A stretch of DNA of 13,757 nt from DASSFZ01 sp036514635 (lineage in GTDB: Bacteria > Chloroflexota > Anaerolineae > Fen-1058), in contig DATBWU010000106.1 of assembly GCA_036514635.1 (NCBI GenBank), forward strand, positions 1-13,757. Reading direction: 5' to 3'. Every line of letters begins with the position of its first letter. The first letter of the stretch is position 1. The notes beneath the pieces were generated by a model that saw only the letters and a list, made by a program, of their open reading frames with translations, was not told where the DNA came from and made no database searches. Of the stretch, positions 1 through 6,414 are shown in pieces. Position numbers and translations under genes: made by a program.

Positions 1-556
1 CGCCGCCCGCCGGACGCTGGCGCACACGGCCGCGCAGGTCGAGTCCGCGTGCGAGGCAGCGGTGAGTTTCTGGACTCGCGTGACTGCGTGGGCAACGGAG
101 TTCAATGCAGACCGGCCAAAGGTGTTTGATCGGTTCAGCCCGACGCTGCGCGGCATGCATTCCGATTCGGGCGGCTTCGAGGAATCGGCGCGGCTGAAGT
201 TCGGCGTGCGCCTGCCGCCGGGGTTGAGTGTCGAAGAGGTCTCGGCGACGCTGGCCGGGTTGGCGACCGAGGCCGAGGTGAAACTCGAAGATGGTGTGCC
301 GGCTTATCGCGCTGAGAAAAACACGCCGCTGGTGCGTGCGTTCTTATCCTCTATCCGTGCGGCAGGCGGAACGCCGGGCTTCTCACTCAAGTCGGGCACG
401 TCGGATATGAACATCGTCGCGCCCGCGTGGAATTGCCAGGCGCTCGCGTATGGCCCTGGCGACTCCAGCCTCGACCACACGCCCGACGAGCACATCCTGA
501 TCCCCGACTACCTGCGCGCCGTTGACATTCTTGCCGAAGTTCTACGTCTACTGTAG
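1..556 (+). CDS. M20-family amidohydrolase, 3' part; probable [LysW]-lysine/ornithine hydrolase (LysK-like)
   Basis: The gene is cut by the left window edge: the frame is open from base 2 and ends with TAG at 554-556, leaving about 184 C-terminal residues. A GTG at 62 is internal, since the upstream codons continue the frame in the same style. The visible part covers the end of the lid/dimerisation domain and the C-terminal catalytic segment. Its motifs are KSGTSDMNIVAP, then YGPGDSSLDHTPDEHI, in which the histidine is expected to be the last zinc ligand of M20 metallopeptidases. This motif pair is typical of LysK, which releases lysine (or ornithine) from the amino-group carrier protein LysW in the alpha-aminoadipate route. 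ArgE and DapE are relatives that cannot be fully excluded, because the N-terminal metal-binding half is outside the window. No lysW or other lys gene is visible to support the call. Confidence 0.72.
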   Translation, partial: AARRTLAHTAAQVESACEAAVSFWTRVTAWATEFNADRPKVFDRFSPTLRGMHSDSGGFEESARLKFGVRLPPGLSVEEVSATLAGLATEAEVKLEDGVPAYRAEKNTPLVRAFLSSIRAAGGTPGFSLKSGTSDMNIVAPAWNCQALAYGPGDSSLDHTPDEHILIPDYLRAVDILAEVLRLL

Positions 557-627
557 ACTCTGTGCAGCGCGACACGGCTTCACACACACAGGTCTCAGCG
601 GGTGGCCGAGCTGCTTGGCCGTGTGGT

Positions 628-639
628 GTTGCGCGCAAC
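628..639. promoter_or_regulatory. 12-bp perfect palindrome upstream of the AraC-type regulator
   Basis: GTTGCGCGCAAC is a perfect 12-bp palindrome 19 nt upstream of the chosen ATG of the regulator, in the 102-nt gap after the hydrolase gene. Its position would suit an autoregulatory operator. AraC proteins usually bind direct repeats, however, and CG-rich palindromes of this size arise by chance, so the functional claim is weak. Nothing else was recognised in this gap. Confidence 0.25.
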
Positions 640-658
640 TGTTCCTTCGGGGGATGAC

Positions 659-1540
659 ATGACGGATCGCTTCTCGCTGACCACACCCCGCCTCGCACAG
701 CCGCAGCCCGGCGCGATTTACCACGACGCCGCAGTCTTTGTTACGCATTCGTATTCGGATACGCTACGTGAGCCGCGCCCCGCTCACGATCCCACGGCGT
801 ACACGTTCGATTTCGTCGATGCCGGACGGCTGTGGTTGTGGTCGCCAGTGAACGCGTGCCTGGGCGTGGTGCAGGGCGAGTACTCGCTGATGATCCCCGA
901 TGACGATCGCGAAGTTTATTTTGAGGAGCAGGCGCATGCGTTGACGCTGACGCTGCCCGCTCACGAAGTGGTCGATATTGCGCGCGAGGCGCGTATCGGG
1001 CAGCCCGCCGTTGCGATGCGGCCCGCGATCCGAACCGCCACCGAGCCGTTGTGCGCGATGCTGCGAGCCATCGTCGGCGAGTTCAGCCATCCCGCGCCCG
1101 GCTCGGCGCTGATGCTTCAGAGTTTACGCACGCAGCTCATCATCCATTTGCTGCGCGATCAGGCGCACGTGTTGGAATGGGACCCCGTTCGTGATACGGC
1201 GGGCCTGCCGCCGGAGATTCGCCGCAGCGTGGACTTCATACATGCCTATCTCGGTGACGACCTCACGCTCGATCAGGTCGCCGCCGTCGCCGCGTTGAGC
1301 CGTTATCACTTCGTGCGCCGGTTTAAACGGTTCACCGGACTGACTCCGCACGCCTACCTGCGCCAGGCTCGTCTGGCTCAAGCCGCTGCCCGCCTGCGCG
1401 AGACGCACGATAGCGTCGCCGTGATTGCCTATCGGCTGGGCTTCGCCAGCCCGGGACATCTGGCGAGCGCGTTCCGGCAACGGTATGGTGTCAGCCCATC
1501 CGCTTATCGGGCGGAGCGGAGGCGCAATTCTTTGCCATGA
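659..1540 (+). CDS. AraC-family transcriptional regulator
   Basis: A 293-aa DNA-binding regulator. The N-terminal two thirds look like an AraC-type cupin/effector-sensing domain (about residues 1-170), low in recognisable motifs. The last ~100 residues form the two-helix-turn-helix AraC/XylS domain. HTH1 lies around LTLDQVAAVAALSRYHFVRR and HTH2 around IAYRLGFASPGHLASAF, ending with the family signature QRYGVSPSAYR. I chose ATG 659 because GGGGGA (649-654) lies just upstream. A GTG at 602 would add 19 residues that do not look like the domain. The gene precedes two aldo/keto reductases in the same direction with an inverted repeat between, so it may control them. The effector is unknown. Confidence 0.9.
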   Translation: MTDRFSLTTPRLAQPQPGAIYHDAAVFVTHSYSDTLREPRPAHDPTAYTFDFVDAGRLWLWSPVNACLGVVQGEYSLMIPDDDREVYFEEQAHALTLTLPAHEVVDIAREARIGQPAVAMRPAIRTATEPLCAMLRAIVGEFSHPAPGSALMLQSLRTQLIIHLLRDQAHVLEWDPVRDTAGLPPEIRRSVDFIHAYLGDDLTLDQVAAVAALSRYHFVRRFKRFTGLTPHAYLRQARLAQAAARLRETHDSVAVIAYRLGFASPGHLASAFRQRYGVSPSAYRAERRRNSLP

Positions 1541-1568
1541 CAAGCGCAACATTTTGAATGCCGCACGT

Positions 1569-1604
1569 CACGAACCAGGCTAAAGTAAGTGAGCCTGGTT
1601 CGTG
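1569..1604. promoter_or_regulatory. Perfect 13-bp inverted repeat between regulator and reductase genes
   Basis: CACGAACCAGGCT (1569-1581) and its exact reverse complement (1592-1604) are separated by 10 nt. The repeat sits in the 94-nt gap between the AraC-type gene stop (1540) and the first reductase start (1635), and ends 15 nt before the AGGAGG ribosome binding site (1620-1625). It could be an operator for the neighbouring regulator or another dimeric regulator. As RNA it would be a stable hairpin, but no T-run follows, so it is a poor intrinsic terminator. A TAAAGT in the spacer (1581-1586) resembles a -10 box, but I found no -35 at proper spacing. Confidence 0.6.
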
Positions 1605-1634
1605 CGTTTAGAAGGAATAAGGAGGCGGTGCGGC

Positions 1635-2684
1635 ATGGAATACCGTGCGTTCGGTCGGACGGGCGTCAAAGTCAGTGCAATGTGCCTGGGGTGCATGAAT
1701 TTCGGCGGGCGGGCGGGCGAGGCTGATTCCATCGCCATCATCCACCGCGCGCTCGATGCCGGCATCAACTTCGTGGATACCGCTAACGTCTACGGCCACG
1801 ATCCGGCCAACTTCGACGTGGGGCGCGGGCGCAGCGAGGAGATCGTGGGCAAGGCGTTGCAGCAGAACGGCCGGCGCGATCGAATCGTCCTGGCGACAAA
1901 AGCGCACTTCCCGATGGGTGACGACGTGAATGAGCGCGGCAGCAGCCGTCGCCACCTGATCAGCCAGTGCGAAGCCTCACTGCGGCGCTTGCGGACCGAT
2001 CACATCGACCTGTACCAGCTGCACAGCCCCAGCCTCGACACGCCGATCGATGAAACGCTCCGCGCGTTGGACGATCTGATTCGCTCTGGCAAAGTGCGCT
2101 ACATCGGCTCCAGCACTTTCGCCGCGTGGCAGCTCGTCGAATCATTGTGGGTCGCCAAAGAATACGGGTTGAATCGTTTCATCAGCGAGCAGCCCGCGTA
2201 CAATTTGCTGGATCGTCGCATCGAGCGCGAACTGGTGCCGATGGCTCAGACCTACGGCATCGCCATCTTGCCGTGGTCGCCGACGGCCGGTGGATTTCTC
2301 ACCGGCAAATATCGACGCGGCGAGCCGATCCCAGCCGAATCGCGCTTCGGTGCATTCTGGAGAAGATTTGCCCTCAACCATTTCACCGATGCGGCCTTCG
2401 ACGTGCTAGATGCGATCACGCAGTTGAGCGCAGACAAAGGGTGCACGCCGGGCCAGCTGGCATTGGCGTGGTGCGCCGCGCAACCGGGCATCACCAGCCC
2501 GATCATCGGCCCGCGCACTCTGGAACAACTGGAGGACAATCTGGGCGCGTTGAACGTTCAACTATCCGACGCCGATCGAGAACGAATCGATGCGGCTGCG
2601 CCGCCCGGGCGCGTTACCGTAGCGTATTACGGTTACGATGGATTGGCCTGGGAGCCGTGGGGGCCGCATCGGTATCGGTGGTGA
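1635..2684 (+). CDS. Aldo/keto reductase (first of a tandem pair)
   Basis: A 349-aa NADPH-type aldo/keto reductase with the (beta/alpha)8 barrel fold, expected to be cytoplasmic. The start is ATG 1635, 9 nt after AGGAGG (1620-1625). An upstream in-frame GTG at 1602 lies inside the inverted repeat and was rejected. The catalytic tetrad is readable: Asp48 in FVDTANVYG, Tyr53, Lys89 in LATKAHF and His130 in DLYQLHS. The C-terminal region has the NADP-binding type segment PIIGPRTLEQLEDNLGAL. A tail rich in Trp, Pro and Tyr (EPWGPHRYRW) ends the protein. Length fits the 320-350-aa Tas/YajO-like group. Substrate cannot be deduced. It is followed after 3 nt by a second, divergent reductase, so both are probably co-transcribed and translationally coupled. 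Confidence 0.9.
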   Translation: MEYRAFGRTGVKVSAMCLGCMNFGGRAGEADSIAIIHRALDAGINFVDTANVYGHDPANFDVGRGRSEEIVGKALQQNGRRDRIVLATKAHFPMGDDVNERGSSRRHLISQCEASLRRLRTDHIDLYQLHSPSLDTPIDETLRALDDLIRSGKVRYIGSSTFAAWQLVESLWVAKEYGLNRFISEQPAYNLLDRRIERELVPMAQTYGIAILPWSPTAGGFLTGKYRRGEPIPAESRFGAFWRRFALNHFTDAAFDVLDAITQLSADKGCTPGQLALAWCAAQPGITSPIIGPRTLEQLEDNLGALNVQLSDADRERIDAAAPPGRVTVAYYGYDGLAWEPWGPHRYRW

Positions 2685-2687
2685 GAT

Positions 2688-3653
2688 ATGCGCAAACGAA
2701 AACTGGGACGCAGCAACATCGAAGTCAGCGCCATCGGGCTGGGTTGTTGGGCGATCGGCGGCCCGTTCTGGCACGACGGCTGGGTTGGCTATGGCGATGT
2801 CGATGATGCCGAGTCGATCCGCGCCATACACGCGGCGCTGGACCGGGGTGTGAACTTTTTCGACACCGCCGACGCCTATGGCTGTGGCCACAGCGAGCGC
2901 ATCCTGGGTCAAGCCCTCGCCGGGCGACGCGAGCAAGTCGTCATCGCAACGAAATTCGGTTACGTGCCCGACGAGGCTACGCGCCAGATTATTGGCACGG
3001 ATGCCAGTCCCGACTACATTCGGCGCGCCTGCGAAGCCAGTCTGCGGCGCTTGAATACCGATACCATCGATCTCTATCAATTTCACATCCACGACTACGA
3101 TCTGGGAAAAGCCGTCGAAGTCCGCGAGGCTCTGGAGGCGCTGGTGACCGAAGGGAAGATCCGCTGGTATGGTTGGAGTCTGGGCAACGAACAGGTCGAA
3201 CAGATTCGTCTGTTTGCCGAAGGGCCTCACTGTGCAGCGATCCAGCACACCCTCAACATCTTCGTCGACGATCCACTCACTCTGGCAGCGTGCGACGAAT
3301 TCAACCTGGCCAGCATCAATCAAGGGCCGCTGGCACGCGGTATCCTGACCGGCAAGTTCACGGCCGATTCCACATTCGCCGAAAACGATATGCGACGTGG
3401 TTGGGGCTGGAACTTCCGTGAAGGCCGACCTGCTGAGCGTCTTCGACAACTGGAGGCGCTGCGGGAGGTACTCACTCAGGACGGGCGCACCCTGGCGCAG
3501 GGCGCGTTGGGGTGGGTGCTGGCGCGGAGCGAGCGCACGATCCCCATTCCGGGTTTCAAGACGGTCGGACAGGCAGAAGAAAATGCGGGCACGCTGCAAT
3601 TCGGCCCACTGACCGACACGCAGATGCAGGCGATCGCGTCGTCGGTCACCTAG
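2688..3653 (+). CDS. Aldo/keto reductase (second of a tandem pair)
   Basis: A 321-aa aldo/keto reductase. The tetrad is readable: Asp59 in FFDTADAYG, Tyr64, Lys89 in IATKFGY and His133 in LYQFHIHD. The cofactor segment is IPIPGFKTVGQAEENAG. It begins 3 nt after the stop of the upstream reductase with no strong ribosome site of its own, which implies translational coupling. The two proteins share the fold and start (LGR/FGR followed by VSA) but differ widely elsewhere, including the His-Asp loop after the catalytic His, so this is unlikely to be a recent duplication. It resembles the IolS/YqkF-like sugar or aldehyde reductases in general layout. The true substrate is unknown. It converges on leuD, with 80 nt between the two stop codons. 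Confidence 0.9.
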   Translation: MRKRKLGRSNIEVSAIGLGCWAIGGPFWHDGWVGYGDVDDAESIRAIHAALDRGVNFFDTADAYGCGHSERILGQALAGRREQVVIATKFGYVPDEATRQIIGTDASPDYIRRACEASLRRLNTDTIDLYQFHIHDYDLGKAVEVREALEALVTEGKIRWYGWSLGNEQVEQIRLFAEGPHCAAIQHTLNIFVDDPLTLAACDEFNLASINQGPLARGILTGKFTADSTFAENDMRRGWGWNFREGRPAERLRQLEALREVLTQDGRTLAQGALGWVLARSERTIPIPGFKTVGQAEENAGTLQFGPLTDTQMQAIASSVT

Positions 3654-3670
3654 AGGCTCAAGAAGTTCTG

Positions 3671-3725
3671 GCTCATGTTCAGAACAAGTGCAGGGGTACT
3701 GCTCATAGCCCGCGTCCTCGCGGGC
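3671..3725. repeat. Truncated palindromic repeat element (uninterrupted copy) in a convergent gene gap
   Basis: GCTCATGTTCAGAACAAGTGC (3671-3691) matches the left arm of the larger palindromic element at 6147-6364. It is followed by TACTGCTCATAGCCCGCG and a hairpin, GCCCGCG (3708-3714) with CGCGGGC (3719-3725) around a 4-nt loop. The right arm of the element is missing. It fills most of the gap between the stops of the second reductase and leuD. The hairpin could act as a bidirectional transcription barrier, but neither strand has a T-run after it, so I do not call it an intrinsic terminator. Confidence 0.7.
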
Positions 3726-3733
3726 GTATTCGT

Positions 3734-4333
3734 TTATCCGAGCAGTATCCGCTGCTGCCGTTCGTAATCCGCGATCTGCTCCTCGAAACTTTGCAGATAG
3801 CCCAGTTCGTCCACCCCGTTCAGCAGGCACTTCTTAGAAAAGCCATCGATCGGAAACGACACCTGGCGACCATCGGGCAGGATCAATGCCTGCTCGGCCA
3901 GGTCGATGGCGAGTGTCACGTCCGGCGCTTCTTCCAGCAAGTCGAGCAGATCGGTGTGCATCGCCTTATCGACGACGATCGGCAGCAGCCCGTTCTTTAG
4001 CGCGTTGTTGCAGAAAATGTCGGCGAAGGAAGTGGAGATGACGGCTCGGAAGCCGAAGCCGGTCAGCGCCCACGGCGCGTGCTCGCGCGAGGAGCCACAG
4101 CCGAAGTTGTCGCCCGCCACCAGAATCTGCGCGCCCTGTGTTCGGGGTTGGTTCAAGACGAAATCCGGCCTGGGCGATCCATCGGCGTTGTAACGCCAGT
4201 CGGCGAAGAGATTCGCGCCCAGCCCGACTTTGTCGGTGACTTTGAGAAAACGCGCAGGGATGATCTGATCCGTGTCGATGTTGTTGATCGACAGCGGAAC
4301 CGCCCGCGCAGTGAGAGTGGTGAATTGAGCCAT
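3734..4333 (-). CDS. leuD: 3-isopropylmalate dehydratase small subunit
   Basis: A 199-aa protein, close to the ~200 aa of E. coli-type LeuD. With LeuC it forms isopropylmalate isomerase, which converts 2-isopropylmalate to 3-isopropylmalate via dehydration and rehydration in leucine synthesis. The signatures are NIDTDQIIPARFL near residue 18 and GDNFGCGSSREHAPWAL in the middle, both substrate-loop motifs of the aconitase swivelling domain. I place the start at ATG 4333 (MAQFTTL). A longer frame to 4402 only translates the GATTG/CAATC repeats of the junction. No clear Shine-Dalgarno precedes the ATG. It is the last gene of the cluster; the place where leuB often follows is occupied by a convergent reductase. 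Confidence 0.96.
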   Translation of the reverse strand: MAQFTTLTARAVPLSINNIDTDQIIPARFLKVTDKVGLGANLFADWRYNADGSPRPDFVLNQPRTQGAQILVAGDNFGCGSSREHAPWALTGFGFRAVISTSFADIFCNNALKNGLLPIVVDKAMHTDLLDLLEEAPDVTLAIDLAEQALILPDGRQVSFPIDGFSKKCLLNGVDELGYLQSFEEQIADYERQQRILLG

Positions 4334-4337
4334 GCTG

Positions 4338-4459
4338 GATTTATGATTGTCGATTGCTGATTGTCGATTGCTGATTGTTGATTGTAGGTCGCCGATCGTC
4401 ACTTAATCATCAATCATCAATCCGCAATCATCAATCAGAAATCATCAATCTGCAATCAA
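4338..4459. repeat. Heptameric palindromic repeat, leuC/leuD junction
   Basis: On the plus strand, seven heptads starting with GATT(G/T) (4338-4386) are followed by a 17-nt linker and eight heptads of the type CAATCnn (4404-4459), all in exact 7-nt steps. The arms are reverse complements at the consensus level, so the leuCD transcript could form a long imperfect hairpin. It occupies essentially the whole 111-nt junction and runs 15 nt into leuC, where it supplies the stop codon. Confidence 0.9.
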
Positions 4460-5875
4460 AGTGCGCACGTCTGTAATCTTGCCGGTGATCGCCGTCGCGG
4501 CTGCAGTCAGTGGGCTGGCGAGGAACGTCCGCCCGCCTTTGCCCTGTCGCCCTTCGAAGTTACGATTGCTCGTGCTGACCGCGTACTGCCCTGGCTCGAG
4601 TTGATCGCCGTTCATGGCGATGCACATGCTGCATCCCGCCTCACGCCATTCGGCCCCCGCCGCCTTGAAGATGCGATCCAGTCCTTCGGCCTCGGCCTGC
4701 TTCTTCACCTGCTGCGATCCGGGCACGACCAGCACGCGCAGGGTCGGCGCGACTCTACGGTCTTTCATCAGCGAGGCCGCCAGGCGCAAATCGGATATGC
4801 GCGAGTTGGTGCAACTGCCGATGAACACGACATCGACCGGCTTGCCCAGCAGTGATTCGCCGGGACGCAGGCCCATGTAGTGCAGCGCGTTAGCGAGCGC
4901 GGCTTTGTGATCGGGGTCGCTCACTCGAGCGGGATCGGGGATCTGCTTGGTGATCGGTATGCCCATGCCGGGATTCGTCCCGTAGGTGATCATCGGCTCC
5001 AGCGCGGACGCATCGAGCGTCACGGCCTTGTCGTAGGTCGCGCCCGTGTCGCCGGGCAATTGCCGCCAGCTTGCCACCGCGCGGTCCCATGCCTCGCCCT
5101 TTGGCGCGAATTCTCGTCCGGCCAGAAACTCGAAGGTCGTATCGTCGGGCGCGATCATCCCGGCGCGCGCGCCGCCTTCGATCGACATGTTGCAGATGGT
5201 CATGCGCTGTTCCATGTTGAGCGCGCGGATTGCCGAGCCGGTGTACTCGAAGACGTGCCCGGTGCCGCCGCCGATTCCGATCTTGGCGATGAGCGCGAGG
5301 ATGATGTCTTTGGCGGAAACGCCCCGGCTCAACTGCCCGTCGATGCGGACTTCGCACGTCTTGGGCTGGCGCTGCAGCAGGCACTGCGTGGCGAGGACGT
5401 GCTCGACTTCGCTGGTGCCGATGCCGAAGGCCAGCGCGCCGAATGCGCCGTGCGTCGAGGTGTGGCTGTCGCCGCACACGATCGTCATGCCCGGCTGTGT
5501 CAGGCCCAGCTCCGGCCCGATGACGTGCACGATGCCTTGATGCGCGCTGCCCAAGCCATGCAGCGGGATGCCGAACTCGCGGCAGTTCTCTTCCAGTTGG
5601 GCGATCTGCTTGCGTGACAGGTCGTCGGCGAAGACCAGCCGGCTGTTTGGATCATCCGAGGCGAGTCGCGTGGGAATGGAATGATCGACCGTGGCGACGG
5701 TCTTATCCGCCCGGCGCACCTTCAAGCCGCGCACACGCAGGCCGGTGAAGGCTTGCGGCGACGTAACCTCGTGAACGAGGTGCAGATCGATATACAGCAC
5801 CGCCGGGGAATCTGGCTCCTGCGCGACCCGGTGCGCGTTCCAGATTTTGTGGAACAGCGTCAGTGGTTGAGTCAT
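4445..5875 (-). CDS. leuC: 3-isopropylmalate dehydratase large subunit (Fe-S)
   Basis: A 476-aa aconitase-superfamily subunit (about 466 aa in E. coli) that carries the catalytic [4Fe-4S] cluster and pairs with LeuD. Motifs include VDHSIPT near residue 64, CGDSHTSTHGAFGALAFG, the cluster cysteine in FIGSCTNSR and the cysteine pair in AGCSMC. The ATG at 5873-5875 overlaps the TGA of an upstream 65-aa ORF (ATGA). The nearest AAGGAG lies about 16 nt upstream, too far for normal use, so translation is probably coupled to that small ORF. The last residues, TLIAD-stop, are encoded by the heptameric junction repeat. The gene sits just after a 500-nt repeat island separating it from leuA, so leuCD may have its own promoter or be separately processed. 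Confidence 0.97.
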   Translation of the reverse strand: MTQPLTLFHKIWNAHRVAQEPDSPAVLYIDLHLVHEVTSPQAFTGLRVRGLKVRRADKTVATVDHSIPTRLASDDPNSRLVFADDLSRKQIAQLEENCREFGIPLHGLGSAHQGIVHVIGPELGLTQPGMTIVCGDSHTSTHGAFGALAFGIGTSEVEHVLATQCLLQRQPKTCEVRIDGQLSRGVSAKDIILALIAKIGIGGGTGHVFEYTGSAIRALNMEQRMTICNMSIEGGARAGMIAPDDTTFEFLAGREFAPKGEAWDRAVASWRQLPGDTGATYDKAVTLDASALEPMITYGTNPGMGIPITKQIPDPARVSDPDHKAALANALHYMGLRPGESLLGKPVDVVFIGSCTNSRISDLRLAASLMKDRRVAPTLRVLVVPGSQQVKKQAEAEGLDRIFKAAGAEWREAGCSMCIAMNGDQLEPGQYAVSTSNRNFEGRQGKGGRTFLASPLTAAATAITGKITDVRTLIAD

Positions 5876-6069
5876 GCGCTGGAACTAGTGTCTCCTTGAG
5901 AGGTCGCCGCGCTGGGTGCAGGCGTGTCACGCCATTCGCCGTATCCGAATGCGCGTGTCGATGCCAGCAGATCGGACAGGTCCCAGCCGCTGGGCAGGGT
6001 TCTGGGTTCGGGGAAGGGATCGTACCACTCGGGCAATCGATCGGATTCCGGATCGGGTGTGGTCATCAT
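5872..6069 (-). CDS. Small ORF upstream of and overlapping leuC; unknown function
   Basis: 65 codons with a strong AAGGAG (plus-strand 6076-6081) 6 nt before tandem ATG codons (6069 and 6066). Its TGA overlaps the leuC ATG as ATGA. The protein is acidic, rich in Pro, Ser and Asp, with several Trp (for example SDRLPEWYDPFPEP and SGWDLSDLL), no cysteine, no signal peptide and no membrane segment. It has no run of leucine codons, so it is not a classical attenuation leader. I do not recognise a family. The ribosome site, the exact overlap and the absence of a well-placed site for leuC argue that it is translated and couples leuC translation. A similar arrangement precedes ilvD. Confidence 0.6.
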   Translation of the reverse strand: MMTTPDPESDRLPEWYDPFPEPRTLPSGWDLSDLLASTRAFGYGEWRDTPAPSAATSQGDTSSSA

Positions 6070-6146
6070 GCCTGGCTCCTTTTCTGAAAGACTATCTCAA
6101 AACTCACCACCAAGACACCAAGGCACCCAGCAGCACTAAGGTTTTG

Positions 6147-6364
6147 GCTCATGTCCAGAACAAGTGCTGGAGTACTGCTCACTCACCTTACGCAGTCGGG
6201 CAGGATTTTACCGCAGAGGGCGCGGAGAACGCAGAGATTTGCCAGGAAATCCACTCTGCGCACTCTGCGTTCTCGGCGGTAAAATGGTCTTTTGCGTAAG
6301 GTGAGCTGCTCATAGCCCGCGTCCTCGCGGTGGGCGAGCAGTTGCACTTGTTCGATACATGAGC
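6147..6364. repeat. Palindromic repeat element, interrupted copy
   Basis: The left arm GCTCATGTCCAGAACAAGTGC (6147-6167) matches the reverse complement of 6344-6364 at 18 of 21 positions. Between the arms lies a central hairpin (about 6308-6340: TGCTC, GCCCGCG, TCCT, CGCGG, GGGC, GAGCA), plus the 124-bp insertion at 6182-6305. Without the insertion and one copy of the duplicated CTGCTCA, the element is about 87 bp. A truncated second copy without the insertion lies at 3671-3725. It is a non-coding, REP/MITE-like repeat of unknown mobility. Confidence 0.75.
6182..6305. mobile_element. MITE-like 124-bp insertion with terminal inverted repeats and target duplication
   Basis: The ends are perfect 13-bp inverted repeats: CTCACCTTACGCA (6182-6194) and TGCGTAAGGTGAG (6293-6305). 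Internal inverted pairs extend the fold: ATTTTACCGC (6205-6214) with 6276-6285, and GAGAACGCAGAG (6225-6236) with 6263-6274. The insertion is flanked by a 7-bp direct repeat CTGCTCA (6175-6181 and 6306-6312). The related element at 3671-3725 reads straight through this point with a single copy (TACTGCTCATAGCCCGCG), giving an empty site. There is no transposase, so it would be non-autonomous. The inner ACCGCAGAG/CGCAGAG sequence belongs to a repeat type found widely in bacterial genomes and recurs at the right window end. Confidence 0.7.
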
Positions 6365-6414
6365 GAAGGTTTTCTGGCTCTTCCGGGTTGAGCGGGAAAA
6401 CCGCACCACCCGCT

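Noticed and set aside
557..658. tRNA-like or structured RNA before the AraC-type gene
   Set aside because: A stretch resembling GGTGGCCGAGCTGC caught the eye, but no acceptor stem, anticodon arm or T-loop can be assembled.
3708..3725. Intrinsic terminator between the convergent reductase and leuD
   Set aside because: The hairpin is strong but no T-tract follows on either strand, and it is part of a repeat element found elsewhere.
2562..3830. 422-aa open frame on the minus strand opposite both aldo/keto reductases
   Set aside because: It overlaps two proteins with intact catalytic tetrads, crosses the repeat at 3671-3725 and runs into leuD. It has no recognisable motifs. It is a high-GC antisense artefact.
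5916..6299. 127-aa plus-strand frame across the repeat island
   Set aside because: It is made of translated repeats and the antisense of the 65-aa ORF, with no ribosome site.
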